64,000 nucleotides of DNA from Ambrosia x helenae (GCA_030844895.1 CM061227.1:124001-188000), one strand, 5' to 3'. Counted from the stretch's first letter, positions 12,600 to 25,270 are shown. The notes: generated from the sequence alone by a model not told the origin. Translations and numbers: made by a program.

Positions 12600-14430
12600 G
12601 TCACACCCTCAAATTCCACGTGCGGGGTTTTACCGCGAGGCGCGTGACAAACCAGTATCTAAGTCAACGGTCACAGTAAACGACACTATATGATACGTAA
12701 AAATGACATAAGCAAAACATTAAGTTTTCATAAATGATCCATCGCTGCGGAAGCGTAAGTCTTTATTACAACACGAAAGCAAAAGTATGAAAGTCTGAAA
12801 ATGCTAAATAAGATACATATGAATCCTAGACGCCGTGAGACTCCGTGCGCCTATGATATACTGCTGCCTCAACAACCTGAGACAAAATGCTAAAAACATC
12901 AGCAAATAATGCCGGTGAGTTCACAGGTTTTATGTTAAACGTTAAGTAATAAAAGCCATCATGTTATCACTATGTTAGAAATGATAGCGTTAGCTAGACG
13001 CATGAGTAATACTACTACGACCGGAAACCATTACAGACAACGATGTATGATTTTGCCCGAAACGATTATGCACTACCCTTCCACGGTAGCTTTATGACCG
13101 AGACAATATGCACCCGCCCGGCTCCCAGCCGACGGGTGAGGTCTGTCAGTCCCAATAAATCTATCCACATTTCCCCCGTTATGTTATCCAGCATATTCAT
13201 GGTTTCCCCGGGATTTTACGTATCGCATAGCACAAATGAATTTGACACTAGTATAACATGATAATTTATGAAATATGTATAAAGCATGTGTCTCCCCCGA
13301 AATGTAAAAACGTAAAGTGGGGCCGTGAAACTCACCTGATACTGCTTTCCCTCTAAGATAAGTAAACCTGCTCAATAGACGGCACCAAATACCGGTGACC
13401 TATCATGACGAGCGTATAAGGTGTTAGACTAACAACCCGTAGGTTGATTAGTCCCCAACAGTCCAGACCATAACCGTGTACATTTGAAATGATGTTTAAA
13501 CGTTTAACCGACCACACCAGACAAGACCCGATATCCCATTGGTGACCCGACATCCCACGTGTTAGCCGAAAGCAAGATATCATGCAACATATGCAATTAA
13601 ACACTTAGCATGCGCGAAAATTCACTAAGTCTAGCATAACGCCCAATTAATGCACAAACGAGTACGAACACGTGTTACTAAGTCATTGGACACGTCACGA
13701 GATTCCTAACATGTTCCTAGGTGTCAATCCGTGTTTCGGATGTTAAAATATACATACAGCAGCATTACACGCGATTAGGAATCAAACATGCAATTAGAAA
13801 AAGTCAACTGGTGATTAGGAGAGTCAAACTGGCGATTAGGATTGTATTTGCCAGTCATACTGGCGATTGGGCTCCCAATCGCCTATAGTTCATGCGATTG
13901 GGGGCCAATCGCCCTTAATACAGGCGATTGGAATCCCCTATTCGCCCCTACTGCACTATGCCGCCTTTTTGCGTGTTTAACCCTCCAAATCAGATCCGAA
14001 ACATGTGGAAACACCCAATATCAAACCCAAAACATTAATCCAACTATTTCAAGCAAAAACCCCCAATTTATCATCTTCCTAACCGTCCCGAATGCAAGCG
14101 TTTTCCCAAAATAGCCTAACTAGCATGTAAACATCACATCAACATGCAAAACTTACCCTAAATAGCAAATATCCAGATTTCATTACATAACGACGTTGTC
14201 CGACATTATCCTACTGTTCTAGCATCATCCTAGAGTAAACCCTAACCTTAAACAATCAACAAAACACAACATATCATCATCAATCCTTCATAATCATTCA
14301 AACGGGTCAAAACGCCTAATATCAATATTACACATCTATGGACCTTCAAACTCCTAGGTTAATATCATATGAACTCATTTAGATCAGAAACATATTAATA
14401 ATACAAGAACAACCATGTTTAAACGATAAA
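12600..14430. mobile_element. Probable Ty3/Gypsy LTR or LTR fragment
   Basis: Begins TGTCACACCCTCAAATTCC, a start typical of large LTRs of Gypsy elements in composite genomes, and continues for about 1.8 kb without coding capacity. No second LTR, primer site or gag-pol is present, so this would be a solo or truncated LTR; the right boundary is not defined. It contains the palindrome cluster at 13800-13940. The class assignment rests on pattern memory only. Confidence 0.4.
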
Positions 14431-14444
14431 ATCCTATCTTTATG

Positions 14445-15415
14445 TATATATAAATATAAATTGGTTTCACCTCCATTTTCTCATAAGTCGTAACTCGGTT
14501 TCAAGACTTTGAAGGTGTAGGGCCACTCAGTTTCAAGTGTTTATAAGTGTAAACTCACTAATAAGGTTACACGATGTGAGGCATGAAAGAGGGTGTGAAG
14601 CTTATTAAAACCGTCTTATTTGTTACGTGAAAGCGAACGTAGAGCAAAAAAGGTGGAGTTCTTCACCAGTGTGGGGGAATGTGATAATGGAAATGTGGTG
14701 TGTTTGGATTAGGTGAAGGAAAATTTAAAAATAATAATAATAATTATTATAAATGTTACCTACTATTATATATAAATCAAAATTATTCACACCATTTTTC
14801 ACAAATTATTGCCACAATCCTACCATTCTTACAACTTCTTTCTTAAAAAAATCTTGCCATTTTTACCGATTCTTAAACTACATTATATCTATGATGACAC
14901 GTTGGACCGAAGATATAATTGATTCATTTATAGCGTTGGCAACGACGTGAATAAAAATCAAGGAAACCCAGTAGGTCTTCCTACTAGAATAACTTTATAG
15001 CACAAGTATGTGTGCTAGCTGGTGAATCACACCACACTATTGATTCATTTAGCCGAAAGTGGATGGGTCCCCATAATAAGTGTGAACGATTTGATGTGAT
15101 GTTCAAAAGAACCATGGATGAGGAGGTGATCTAGCCAAAGACATAGCAATCGAAGTGACTCAAGACAGATACCTATGGCCAGAGTTTTGACCATGTTTCG
15201 GCATGGCATATATTAAGGCCTAGATTAAGTAAATTACGTTTTATAGTTTAATTGTGTTTTTTTTCTTTCTAGTTTAATTGTTTGTTTTCTTAGTTTAGTA
15301 ATGTATTTTCTAGTGTAACTTTTTTTTCAATATTATTTTTTATTTTATGTAATGATATTGTTTCATTTAACATAAATATTGTTTTTAATTTAGTTGATTT
15401 GTTTTTGTAATTAAA
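14445..15415 (+). mobile_element. Harbinger-like remnant, left copy of a duplicated block
   Basis: About 950 bp aligns by eye with 20930-21870: same order of motifs (aaattggtttca, ggtgtagg, ccactcagtttcaag, ttcttcacc, gacacgttggaccgaag). After 'atgatgacacgttggaccga' the broken frame resembles the Myb/SANT ORF1 of PIF/Harbinger elements (M-T-R-W-T-E). There is no intact ORF. Copies have many indels, so the duplication is old. Confidence 0.6.
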
Positions 15416-15833
15416 AAGGAAAAACGTCCGCTCCTCCACATCCACCACCCTGTGGTTTTTTTGGCGCTTGGAGGGAGATCCCCTCTACTTTCACCCTATG
15501 ACCACATAGTATAACATTTTGTATACTAACTATTTTTATTTATATATTAGTTATTTTGATATTACAAATAACATTTTTTTATATTATGTTTAAAAGAATA
15601 TTTTCTTCAAGTCGTTGGGCCCTGGGTGCTGCGCTACTATGAATCGATTGAATTTACCCCGTAATTATAGCATGTGACAATTGTTTGTATACACTTATGT
15701 CATAACTATAACCTGGTGATTAAGTAGACATATTTTTAATTATGTCGTATTGCCTATGCCTGATACACATAAAAATAGATGTAATACAAACAATTACAGG
15801 GTTTAAATGCACATGTGAGAAACACCGAACATC

Positions 15834-15836
<3 letters not shown>

Positions 15837-15866
<30 letters not shown>
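15837..15866. repeat. (TTTC)n microsatellite
   Basis: About seven TTTC units; the homologous position at 21936-21954 carries a shorter version, supporting the duplication of this region. Confidence 0.85.
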
Positions 15867-15867
<1 letters not shown>

Positions 15868-15944
15868 GTGTATCATGTGAAACATAATACCAAGATATAT
15901 AAATATTAGATGATTCATTTTGTGTTGTGGTCAAGCATAAGCAA

Positions 15945-16110
15945 CCATGTGAATGCAAGCATGTCTTTCTCATATCTGCAGCAACTCAACTTCAAAGTCT
16001 AAGCAACCATATTTTTATCAAATTTAACTTACATTCCATATATATACTAACTAACGTCTTGTTCTTATATCATTTGACACAACTCCTTCAAAACTGCATC
16101 ATCAGGAAAC
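15945..16110 (-). pseudogene. Fragment of the O-fucosyltransferase gene (exon 7 start plus intron 6)
   Basis: Matches 23075-23196 closely, with insertions: the minus-strand acceptor CTGCAG|ATATGAGAAAG, the codons for YEKDMLAFT, and about 100 bp of intron 6 (catatatatactaact, tcttgttcttatatcat). Only nine codons of the exon survive. Together with the neighbouring Harbinger-like block it is in the same order as at the intact locus 7 kb to the right. Confidence 0.75.
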
Positions 16111-16828
16111 TTAATTGGAAGTTTTGTCTTTGTCACCCTCTGAGGAGAAAGGTGGTCAAGGACCTGAAAGCCATATTGGCTGGATTCAGATTCAAGGAGG
16201 ACAGGTACAAAATTTTTGTGGTTGTTGACTGTGAGGGCTGGATGTATTTTGTCTGCCATAGTAACAGAGGGAAGGAAAAGCGATTAAAGTATAGGGGACA
16301 AAGGGTAACCATTTTTAACTTCCAAGCATTGTGTCTCTTAGTATAGTATAAATAGATTACATCAATACACTTTGTAAACTACCAAGATTATATCCTACGA
16401 ATTAATCCTATAAGTTTGTTCTTTGTTTGTTTATTCTCAATATCCGAAGCACTGATTATCCTATACAAAACTGTGTTTGATTCTTATATTTGTATTGCTT
16501 TCGCTTGTTTAAACTTTCCGCTCCCAACAATCACTAGGTTATATGTGGCACAAGCACAACCAGAGATATAATTACCACAATTTATAACCTAATTTATCAA
16601 TCCATGCAACTGGCTAAGGTAAGCTAACAAGGTAGTATAAAACAGTCTTGGTTTGATTAAAAATTATAAAAAGTAAAAGAAAATCAATATTTGTTACTCG
16701 TGACTAATCAGTATATTCCAAGTCAGCTAGAAAGATGATCAATCATCAATCAATGAAATATTAGTCGTCTATCTAATAATCCCAAGGAACATTTTCTACA
16801 TAGTGTTGTATCAGATTCATAATACTAT
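16110..16828. other. Intergenic DNA with no supported gene
   Basis: A plus-strand open stretch to about 16346 (DCEGWMYFVCHSNRGKEK) is not recognisable and overlaps the O-fucosyltransferase fragment on the other strand. I see no promoter or splice support. The rest is AT-rich. Confidence 0.4.
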
Positions 16829-19075
16829 TTAACAGCAGTGAGTACTATACTTAGCAGCAGCAGCAGCAGCATGTTGTCGCTTGATCAGCATCACAGACAT
16901 CATCTGGTCCTCATGGATTTCGGTTTTTAACTGCACGACAAGTGTGATCAATTAATACCTGAATAGACTAATTATTTTTACTAACCACCAGTGAGAATCA
17001 CAACATACATATACAACTTACCAGGACTAAATACTTTGATGCATTTTGTTATAGACTTCACAGATGTCACCGAATTAGGCCCTGCAACTGTGGGTAACAA
17101 CTTTAGAACCTTAAAACATATGCATGAATTATTATTAATGTATACAAGATTTTAGTAAATCTGTTACCTGCTGCATTGATGCCTTGCTCAGATCGGATTT
17201 CTGTCAGTGTAGAAGACATTCCTGATAGAAGCTCATGATCACCTGCACTGTCATCCACCATTGTGTCTGGTGATCTGATATTTTCATATTACCAAAAAAG
17301 AGGTTAGAATTAATTGGTAATACTGAAGAAGAAAAAAAAAGACAAAAGTTTAGAAGGATGTTTACCCTGAGAGGGGCTCCGGAGAAGATCCATTATCTGG
17401 GTGGCCAAAATAGTCAGTAGCATCAAGATCAATATCACCCAACAAATCAGTAAAATTAAAATCTGCCCCAAAACAATCAAGATTAGGCAAGTCAAAGTCA
17501 AAAGCATCGGGTTGTGAAGGGGATTCTTCTGTATTGTCATCAGAAGTGAAGGTGTCATCAAAATCCAGCCTTCCTTTAACATGATCCCTGAATCTCTTAG
17601 AGATAGGAGATGTGATGCAATGATTCGTCTCAATGGAATAGTAGGAGACTTGCTTCATAGGGCTGACTTGAATGGTCTCAGAGGTGATAACAGTGGATGT
17701 AAACTGTGAAGGAGGAGTCTGAATGTGGTCAGCGGGTGGAGAAGGGGAGGGGGTTGAGGGCCAGGATTGAAAAGACACTTGGCGACACTAGAGCCTTGGA
17801 CTTGGACAGGAGAGAGTGCAGTATTGGATGGAAGTGGAGTGATTTGCAATGTGTTATCTTGATTAATGGATGCTGCTGCTTGTGGTGGTGGTGGTGGTGG
17901 TGGTTTAACAGATTTGACCAAGGGTTGAGTGCGAGTTCGCTTAGAAGAAGGGACATGTTTAGAATTGTTCCTTGATCTCTTGTTTAAACAAGGTTGGCTT
18001 TGGCTTTGGCTTTGGCTTTGGCTTTGGCTTTGGCTTGTGCTTGCAGTTGGGGTTGAGAAATTGGAAGGCTCTGCTAGAGTTTTGGAAGTTGACATCATGA
18101 CTGGGGTGGCGGTGTTGTTGTTCGCTGGAATATAAAAAAAAACAAAAATCAATGTCACATTCAGTGGTGAATCCAAAAGTTTTTTTCTACGGTGGGCAAA
18201 AATGGGTCGGATAAAAAACAATCGGTTCATCTACATAGCAAAGTATTATAAGGGCGGGAGGGTTCCCCGACACCTACTGTATTTGGCTCATAAGTGTAAA
18301 TTTGCCCATTTTTTTTCCAAAACTTTTGTATATAGTGACCTCAGCACCCGCCGTTTTGGGGAAAAAAAAAACTAGCTCTTGTGACTTTTTGCCCCCACCA
18401 TCTAAAAGTCCAAGCTCCACCATTGGTCTTATATGTGGTAAATAATGGATCGAGTCAAAGAAAATAAGAATGAGAATAAAAGAGCATAAATTGATTTATA
18501 TAACAAACAAAATATAGTAAACATTATTGATAAGCTATATTAAGATTGAAGTGTAGGGTGATTTTTATAAGGTTGAGGATTGAATTATTGTTTCTTGTAC
18601 ATTGAATCTGCTATTTCATGAGAAGAAAAAAAGCCCTAATATTTGGCGATTTTGTTAATTAGCCTAATAAATGGATGGGGTTGGTTGTACCTGTTGGAGC
18701 AGCAGCAGAGAGAGGAGGTCTTTGGAGGAGGGGATGAGTGTAGGCGTTGATGAGGTCCTGCATCCCTCGCAAGAGGTTCTGGAGACGAAGGCTCTCCTGG
18801 TCTAATCGAGACTTTTCCTGAGCCACCAACACCTTGTGCTCCTTCAAACAGATGTACTCGTGGAGCATATCAGCCAGAGACAAGAGACTCTTGGGGGCCT
18901 CATTCACCGGGGATTTCGAGATCAGATGGGAAGCCTCGCTTCGGAAAGACGAACGGGTGTGGAGGAAGTTGTTATCCGAGAGGTAGCGGTCGACGATGAA
19001 GGCAACCTGAACCGGGGTAACCTTTCCTTTGCCAATCCCCGCTTTCCTTGATTTCGTTTGCCCTTTGCCCCCCAT
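16829..19075 (-). CDS. LisH-domain protein of unknown function, six exons, two compensating frameshifts
   Basis: Minus-strand exons 18691-19075, 17366-18124, 17168-17274, 17022-17081 and 16829-16930 (the large second exon may hide a further intron). Residues 18-55 form a LisH dimerisation motif (VAFIVDRYLSDNNFLHTRSS), then a short coiled coil (HKVLVAQEKSRLDQESLRL). Next come an (SQ)n tract, a basic NKRSRNNSKH...SKRTR patch that could be nuclear, a poly-Pro run and acidic C-terminal blocks (LDFDDTFTSDD, DFNFTDLLGDIDLD). Exon 2 needs -1 near 17770-17780 and exon 6 needs removal of one A in a run at 16924-16928 to keep frame. The joined length is 1413 nt (471 codons) either way. I do not recognise a named orthologue. 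Nuclear regulatory role is inference. Confidence 0.8.
18164..18432. mobile_element. hAT-like remnant in intron 1 of the LisH gene
   Basis: Left end CAGTGGTGAATCCAAAAG; right end, reverse-complemented, CAATGGTGGAGCTTGGAC. Both resemble the common plant hAT terminus CAGTGGCGGA.CCA. Divergence between the ends shows age. Confidence 0.55.
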
Positions 19076-19079
19076 TTCT

Positions 19080-20925
19080 CCCTTCTTTCTTTCTCTCTCT
19101 CAAACAATGGAATGAAAACAAGATCTGAGCTGAGAGATTTGGAATAACTACCTACTACTACTAATAATAATAAGGAAGGAAGGATGAGAGGGAAGGAAGG
19201 GCGGGAACTATTTGGATTGTTTTAGTTTTGGGAATAAGGAGGGAGGGAGGGAATTTTTTTAAGCTTTCCGCGCTTTTTTACCTCCTAATTCTCTCTTTCT
19301 TTCTTTCTTATTTATTCAAATCCCTTTAATTAATATAAATAAACTATTATTATTATTATTATTCTTACCGCATTAACCTCAAATCCCTTTAATTACTATA
19401 AACTCTATGTAAACCTATATATACCTTCCAATTGCCCTTCAAAAAAAAATTTATACCTTCCAATTCTTCAATCTAAATATCATTCATTCTTACATTTATT
19501 CAACTTATAAATATCAAATACACACTTCAAACCTAATTGCAACACATTTCAAATCATATTTACTATTTCTAAGGTGTAACATGGCCAAAAGTTATCATCA
19601 TTTTGGTGGGTGTGCTTATTTCTAGCTACGCATTTTCGCCATCAATGGTGATAAAGATATGGTTAAACACTCAGTCAAATATTAATGATTTTAGTGAAGA
19701 CGAAGTTGATTCGGAGAATGAAAGCCAAGATGATGGATATACAAGTGATACCACATAATTTATTAATCTTGAAATGAAAATGACCTATACTATATGAAAT
19801 CCATTGCAATTAGATTTGGTTCATTTTGCTAGTTTTTCCTTTATGCGTCACTTCTGAATCTCATACACCACTTCATATATTATTCAAAGGTAAAATAAAT
19901 TATCAAAAATCATTTTTCACCAAAAATGAAATCTTCTCTTGGTTTTACAGTTTTTGTTGTGTGAACTAGTGACGAAAATTTAATCATTATCGGTTTGGTT
20001 CATTACAGTATCATCATGATGCTGACACTTGGCATAGTAATCAACACGTGCTTAACATCGATTGAAAACTACAAAAACGATTACATGTACCACTACCGTT
20101 GTACCGGTATTGTTCGGTTCGTTTTGTTACGGTACTGGTATGGTACCCGCACTCGATTTAGCTTACGATACCAAAAAGATAATTTTATTGTGTGTTCGAC
20201 AAATATTATAACATCACTGTTGGGAAAACCATAATAATAAATACGGTATCGGTATTCATGTTGACCACGACGTTGTGAACACAGGGTTCATAAAATTGTC
20301 CTAAGTAGTAAGCAAACAATGATCAAAACCAAGAAAAATCATAAAACAAAATGCGAATTTATACCGCCACAAGATATAAAACGTATACTAAGGCAGAACT
20401 TATACCGCAAGTAGGTACAAAAAAGAATGCAAAAAGAAAACCATTACAAGACAAAAAATATATTAAGAAAAAAAGTATAGAAAAAGAGCACTATTAATAA
20501 CATCCTTGAAGGTTTGTTATCTATAATCCTAAGCCCCCCGTGTTGCAGGACGGTGGGTGTAAAATCGTGCTACCAATGATGCGGGACAGGGCCGTAAAAC
20601 CATGCTAGGTACCAACCAAACGACGACCAAAACCAGGAAGAAGCGTAATGCAAAAATACGAACTATTAACACCAAGTGACTCACATAACGTAAAACCTAG
20701 ACAAAATCGAATTTACACCGATACATATTAGAAAGTCGAGAAGGTCAAAAAGTTGAGGGACTAAATGTTCATGACAAAATTATAAAAATTTGTAAAAAAA
20801 ACTTTGAAAATGATAAAATTATATTACTATTCGAATCCCATAAATTCATTTACACCACAACATGGGAAAGTCCATTTGGCGTAAAACCGACATAAGAAAC
20901 TCCCAATGTACATTATCGTAGGCCT
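19080..20925. other. Intergenic DNA: LisH promoter region and anonymous repeats
   Basis: 19080-19320 has GA/CT-rich and (TAA)n tracts suited to a plant promoter and leader for the LisH gene. 20090-20250 has a run of 'taccggtat / ggtaccc' motifs typical of short palindromic repeats. 20270-20780 looks like an interspersed repeat (cttataccgc, aaaccgtgctacc) without coding capacity. No gene is supported. Confidence 0.4.
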
Positions 20926-20929
20926 AGAA

Positions 20930-21870
20930 TAATATAAATATAAATTGGTTTCAACTCCATTTTCATTCTCTTGTAAGTGGTAACTCGGTTTGAAGATTTT
21001 GAAGGTGTAGGACCACTCAGTTTCAAGCGTTTATAAATGTAAATCTACTAGTTTAAAGTTTTATAAAGTTATATGGTGTGGGACATGGAAAGGGGTATGA
21101 TGCCCACCAAAACCGCTCCATTTGTTGCTTGGAAGCCAACGTAGGGCAAAAAAAGTTGAGTTCTTCACCGGCGTGGGGAAGGTGATAATAGTAACGTGGC
21201 GCATTTGGATTAAGTGAAGGAAAGAGCCGTTCACAATGGCTATAATTTAAAAAATAAAAAATAAAAATTTTACTTACCATTATATATAAATCAAACTTAT
21301 TCACACCATTTTTCACAAATCATTGTCACAACCCTACCATTTTTACAACTTCTTTCTCAAAAAAAATCTTACAATTTTAACCGATTCTTAAACTAAATTA
21401 TGTCTATAATGACACGTTGGACCGAAGAAGAAGAGATAGCGTTGACATTGGCGTGGATAAACATCGCACTGTTGATTCATTTAGCCAAAAGTGGACGGAT
21501 CCCCATAATAAGTGTGAACGATTTGATGTGATGTTCAAAAGAACCATGGGTGAGGAGGTTATCTAGCCAAAGACGTAGCAATCGAAGTGACTCAAGTGGA
21601 TATACAGATACCTACGGCCAGAGTTTTGATCACGTTTTGACATGGCTGATTTTAAGGCCTAGATTAAGTAAAGTATGTTTTCTAGTTTAATTGTGTTTTT
21701 TTTTTTCTAATTTAATTGTTTGTTTCTAGTTTAATAATGAATTTTCTAGTTTACTTAAGTTTTTTTATTTTCAATATTATTTTTACTTTATGTAAGGTTA
21801 TTGTTTAATTTAATATTAATATAAATATATTTTTTAATGTAGTTGATTTGTTTTTATTTTAAGAAAAATC
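20930..21870 (+). mobile_element. Harbinger-like remnant, right copy of a duplicated block
   Basis: Paired with 14445-15415. The ORF1 start is better kept here: from 21410 MTRWTEEEEIALTLAWINI, the Myb/SANT signature of PIF/Harbinger ORF1 proteins (RWT..EE..L..AW...). The frame then breaks; VNDLM..MFKRTMGEE-like pieces and PKDVAIEVTQVD can still be read. It sits directly downstream of the O-fucosyltransferase 3' end. Confidence 0.6.
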
Positions 21871-21999
21871 AATAGATTAGATAATTTAGTTGATTTGTTT
21901 TAATTTAGTTGAGAAACACCATTACACTAACATCATCTTTCTTTCTTTCTTTCTTGTTGTATCATGTGAAACATAATTCCAGATATAGAATGTATAAAA

Positions 22000-22270
22000 C
22001 TAGAAAACTATCCCGCGCTACGCGGCGGAAACTCGGTTGATATTGATTTGGCTCGTGTTGTATCGTTATGACAAACCAATATCGACACCGATGTCGATAT
22101 CGAGTAAGTTTGTCTTCGATAGTGACAGTTGTATATCAAAAATATCAGAATGTTGTTACTTTTGTAAATGGTTATTTTGGACTTTAATTAAAAAATAAAA
22201 ATCCTGTAACTAACTACACTTTGTAAATATAAATGAGTAAATTAGCAACTAATTAGATCAGTAATTGTAA
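22000..22270 (-). mobile_element. Helitron 3' terminus (minus strand)
   Basis: On the minus strand a hairpin CCGCGTAGCGCGG is followed by GATAGTTTT and CTAG-T at 22003-22000. A short stem-loop about 10 nt before CTRR and a following T is the Helitron 3' signature. The 5' end was not identified; the right limit is nominal. Confidence 0.55.
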
Positions 22271-22277
22271 AACTTAA

Positions 22278-23225
22278 TTAAAAACGTATTTTTTTTTGTG
22301 ATGAAAATGCAAGTCTTTGGCTCGGTGTTGAGTCAAGTTGTAGATTGATAGGTTTGTGATTAATGCAAATGCACCCGGGATAGGGGTTTGCATAGAAATT
22401 CTCTTCTAGTCTAGGAGATTGACGGAGCTTCCTCTCACGTGGTCCACCTAGCCGCTCCTTGTGAATGCTCTTCATTTTAGAGCTAAATGTCTCCCATGTT
22501 ATCCTTCCATTCTCCAACCCATCCATCAATTTAACAAATTGCTGCCTGAAATTTAACCAAATACGTTAACATATACTCATATTATATATTATATATACAG
22601 CTGGACTTGTTTTATCTTTAACATACCTATCCGGGCTGATGGTCTTACGAAAGCCTTCAAACTTCCTATGCCCTTGGACTACCTTTGCCATATTCCCGTC
22701 ATACGTGTAAACAAAAACATCACTCTCTAGAGCAACAATATGGTCGACTGCAGCAAGGCGATTTTGATACTGCTTAAACGACTCTAGTTCCTCTTGTGTC
22801 ATGAGGGTGGTATGAGAAAACACGTTTGAGTACTCCTTCTGAAAGGCGTCCATGCTTGTATCGCCATATATCCGACCCGCGACTATGTAAATTTGGGCGG
22901 TCGGAGGGTACCCCATGGCTTTAAGAAAGAAAGCAGCTTCTCTAGGGGACATGGGGCATCCCCCTTGCTGTCTCCTCTCTTTGCTGTTTATTTCCTTTTC
23001 TTTCCAATGCTTCACACCATATCTCATTGCTCTTAGATCCTCTGCTTCATCTGCTGTTAAATTATGGCTGCACCCTGTGAATGCAAGCATGTCTTTCTCA
23101 TATCTGCAGCAACCATATATATTTTTATCAAATTGGACTACATTCCATAATCCATATATATACTAACTAATGTCTTGTTCTTATATCATCAGGAAACACT
23201 AAAGTTTGTTTTACTCCAAAACTCA

Positions 23226-23275
<50 letters not shown>

Positions 23276-25037
23276 AAATATTGTGATCAATTTTAAAAGT
23301 GTGTATTTCAGAAAAGTGGGCATATAGATAGATATGTCCAAATATAAATGGTTTGACTTTCAAAGTCAAACAGACTACATATCAATTTGGAAAAAGGCTA
23401 TTGGAATGATGAAGTTACCTTAAATGAAGAGCGATATAAGGTTCTCCTCTGCTCCTAAGTCTATCAACCAACTTTTTCCCAAGCTCTTGAATCTCCTGCG
23501 AGTAACGAAGGGCCTCATAGTTTGCTCGACACCTAAGCTTTTGAAAAGACGACGCAAGTCCATTGTTGACAAGTCTTGAATCCGTATGTGTAAACTCAAT
23601 TACTTTGTGTTTCTTCAATAGTAAAGACATCTCCCCTCTATAGTAACTAGCCTGCGTTGACCGATTGTCTTTATTAATTTCTGTTTCAAAATTTAAGTTT
23701 GTATAGATGGATACCTTTGACCATGAAATAGGAGCCTTGAGATGCGGTTTTTTAGTGATGAATTCTGGAGGTAAAGACTCTACAATGTCGATATCATCTT
23801 TTAAAACATTTATAAAATGCCTCCAGTCGAAAATGTCCTTAAAATCACTGCAAAAAAGAAGATGTTAGTGTCCACAAAATGAGTAAGTTGTTTGTTTCTC
23901 CCTTTTAAGTTTATAGGTTAGCAGTAGAAAACATAGGCATCATTTTTGGTAAGGTATGCACATGATGCCTAACCAAATGACCATTATTTTTGGCAGGAAC
24001 AATTGTACATGGGCCGGCAATAATACCTAATTAAAAAGTGGAAATTAAAAAAAAAAAAAAAAAAAGGGCGGGGCGGGGGATACCTGGGATCGGTCCAAAA
24101 GGATTGATGATCAAGAGAAGGAAGAACAAGAGTGGCATTCATGATGTTGGCAATGGCTACCATGTCACATATCTGCTAATTGCATGCATGCAGCCAGCCA
24201 TGATGATGATGATGTTAAACACAATTAATCCTAAATTATATTTATTAATTAATTAAAGGTACTGACCCCGGTTCTCATCTGATTCAATCCACCATTGGCA
24301 TGAACAAGAATATAACCGTTTGTCCTTGAGCCTCTCTCTATTAAAAAAAAACAAAATAGAGGATTGGATTAGGAGGAGGAGGAGGATGATACATATAATA
24401 ATAATTAATATATATATATGATGATAAATACAAGAAGTCGACTAACTGATTCGATTCCTTGGTGGAACAATGCATTGATAATAGTGGGTACTGGTGTTTG
24501 GTTTCATCCAAATTTCTTGATCATCAACCACCTGTACGTACGTACAAACAAGAAATCAGTTTCAAACATTATTATCATAATAATTTATAAATTAATTAGC
24601 ATGGGATGGGAGGAGGGGCTAGGTACATGATGATGATGATGATGGTATGTAGTAGTTTGGTGGTGGAGTGATGTTAATGTGGTGGGGATATTGATGGAAG
24701 ATGATAAAATTCTTTGGGGCTTTATCATGGAATTATAGTCCCTCAGGATCAACATTGATCTGCTGCTGCCGCTGCCACAACCCCCCGCCATATATGCAAC
24801 TCCAACCACAAAAACCATTATTATTATTATTATTATTATTATAAAACCCAAAAGCCAAGTAGTAGTAGTAGTCCTCCCTCGTCTCCCTTTTCTTAAGAAA
24901 AAGTAGTAGTAGTAGTTATTGTTGTTGTTATTGTATTTGTGGCAGCAATTCATCTCCGATAAGCAGCAGCAGCACTCACGGCGACTACACATCAAGTCCT
25001 CCGGTGGACGCCGCCGCTGTGACATCCCATGCACCAA
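22278..25037 (-). CDS. Plant GDP-fucose protein O-fucosyltransferase family protein
   Basis: Golgi type II membrane glycosyltransferase of the plant O-FucT (formerly DUF246) family, predicted to use GDP-fucose; acceptor unknown. Eight minus-strand exons: 24627-25037, 24447-24531, 24267-24331, 24084-24172, 23715-23847, 23419-23651, 22627-23103 and 22278-22545. These total 1761 nt (586 aa), every junction GT-AG and in phase. Family landmarks in order: membrane anchor [115 protein letters not shown] and [20 protein letters not shown]. Start could be Met1 or Met5. The N-terminus is unusually homopolymeric (N6, Y4, T5, I8, H7), encoded by trinucleotide repeats. Intact by sequence. Confidence 0.93.
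23229..23272. repeat. (TA)n microsatellite in O-fucosyltransferase intron 6
   Basis: About 44 bp of TA dinucleotides between exons 6 and 7. Confidence 0.9.
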
Positions 25038-25039
25038 CT

Positions 25040-25270
25040 AACTGCCACACCAAAACTTTCGGACTTATAAAAACCAACCGCTTACTTTCTTTCTTTCTTT
25101 CTTTCTTTCTTTTTATTTAACTGCCATTTCCCCTATATATATATATATATAAGTTGAAGAGGGCCAAATACAATACAATACAACCTACGCCCCACCTACG
25201 GTGTGTGCATATAATGTATATATATGTGTGGCCCTTGGGGGGCAAAAGTAAAGTTGCACTAGTTTTAACG
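25040..25270 (-). promoter_or_regulatory. Putative promoter region of the O-fucosyltransferase gene
   Basis: Upstream of the minus-strand start there is a (TTTC)n tract at 25086-25111 and an alternating TA run at 25134-25152 that could serve as TATA and CT-rich leader. Positional inference only. Confidence 0.3.

Noticed and set aside
15927..16346. 139-residue plus-strand ORF
   Set aside because: Its first part is the antisense of the duplicated O-fucosyltransferase fragment, and the rest has no recognisable domain or promoter.
24038..24256. Plus-strand ORF starting with a Lys run
   Set aside because: It is antisense to exon 4 and introns of the intact O-fucosyltransferase gene.
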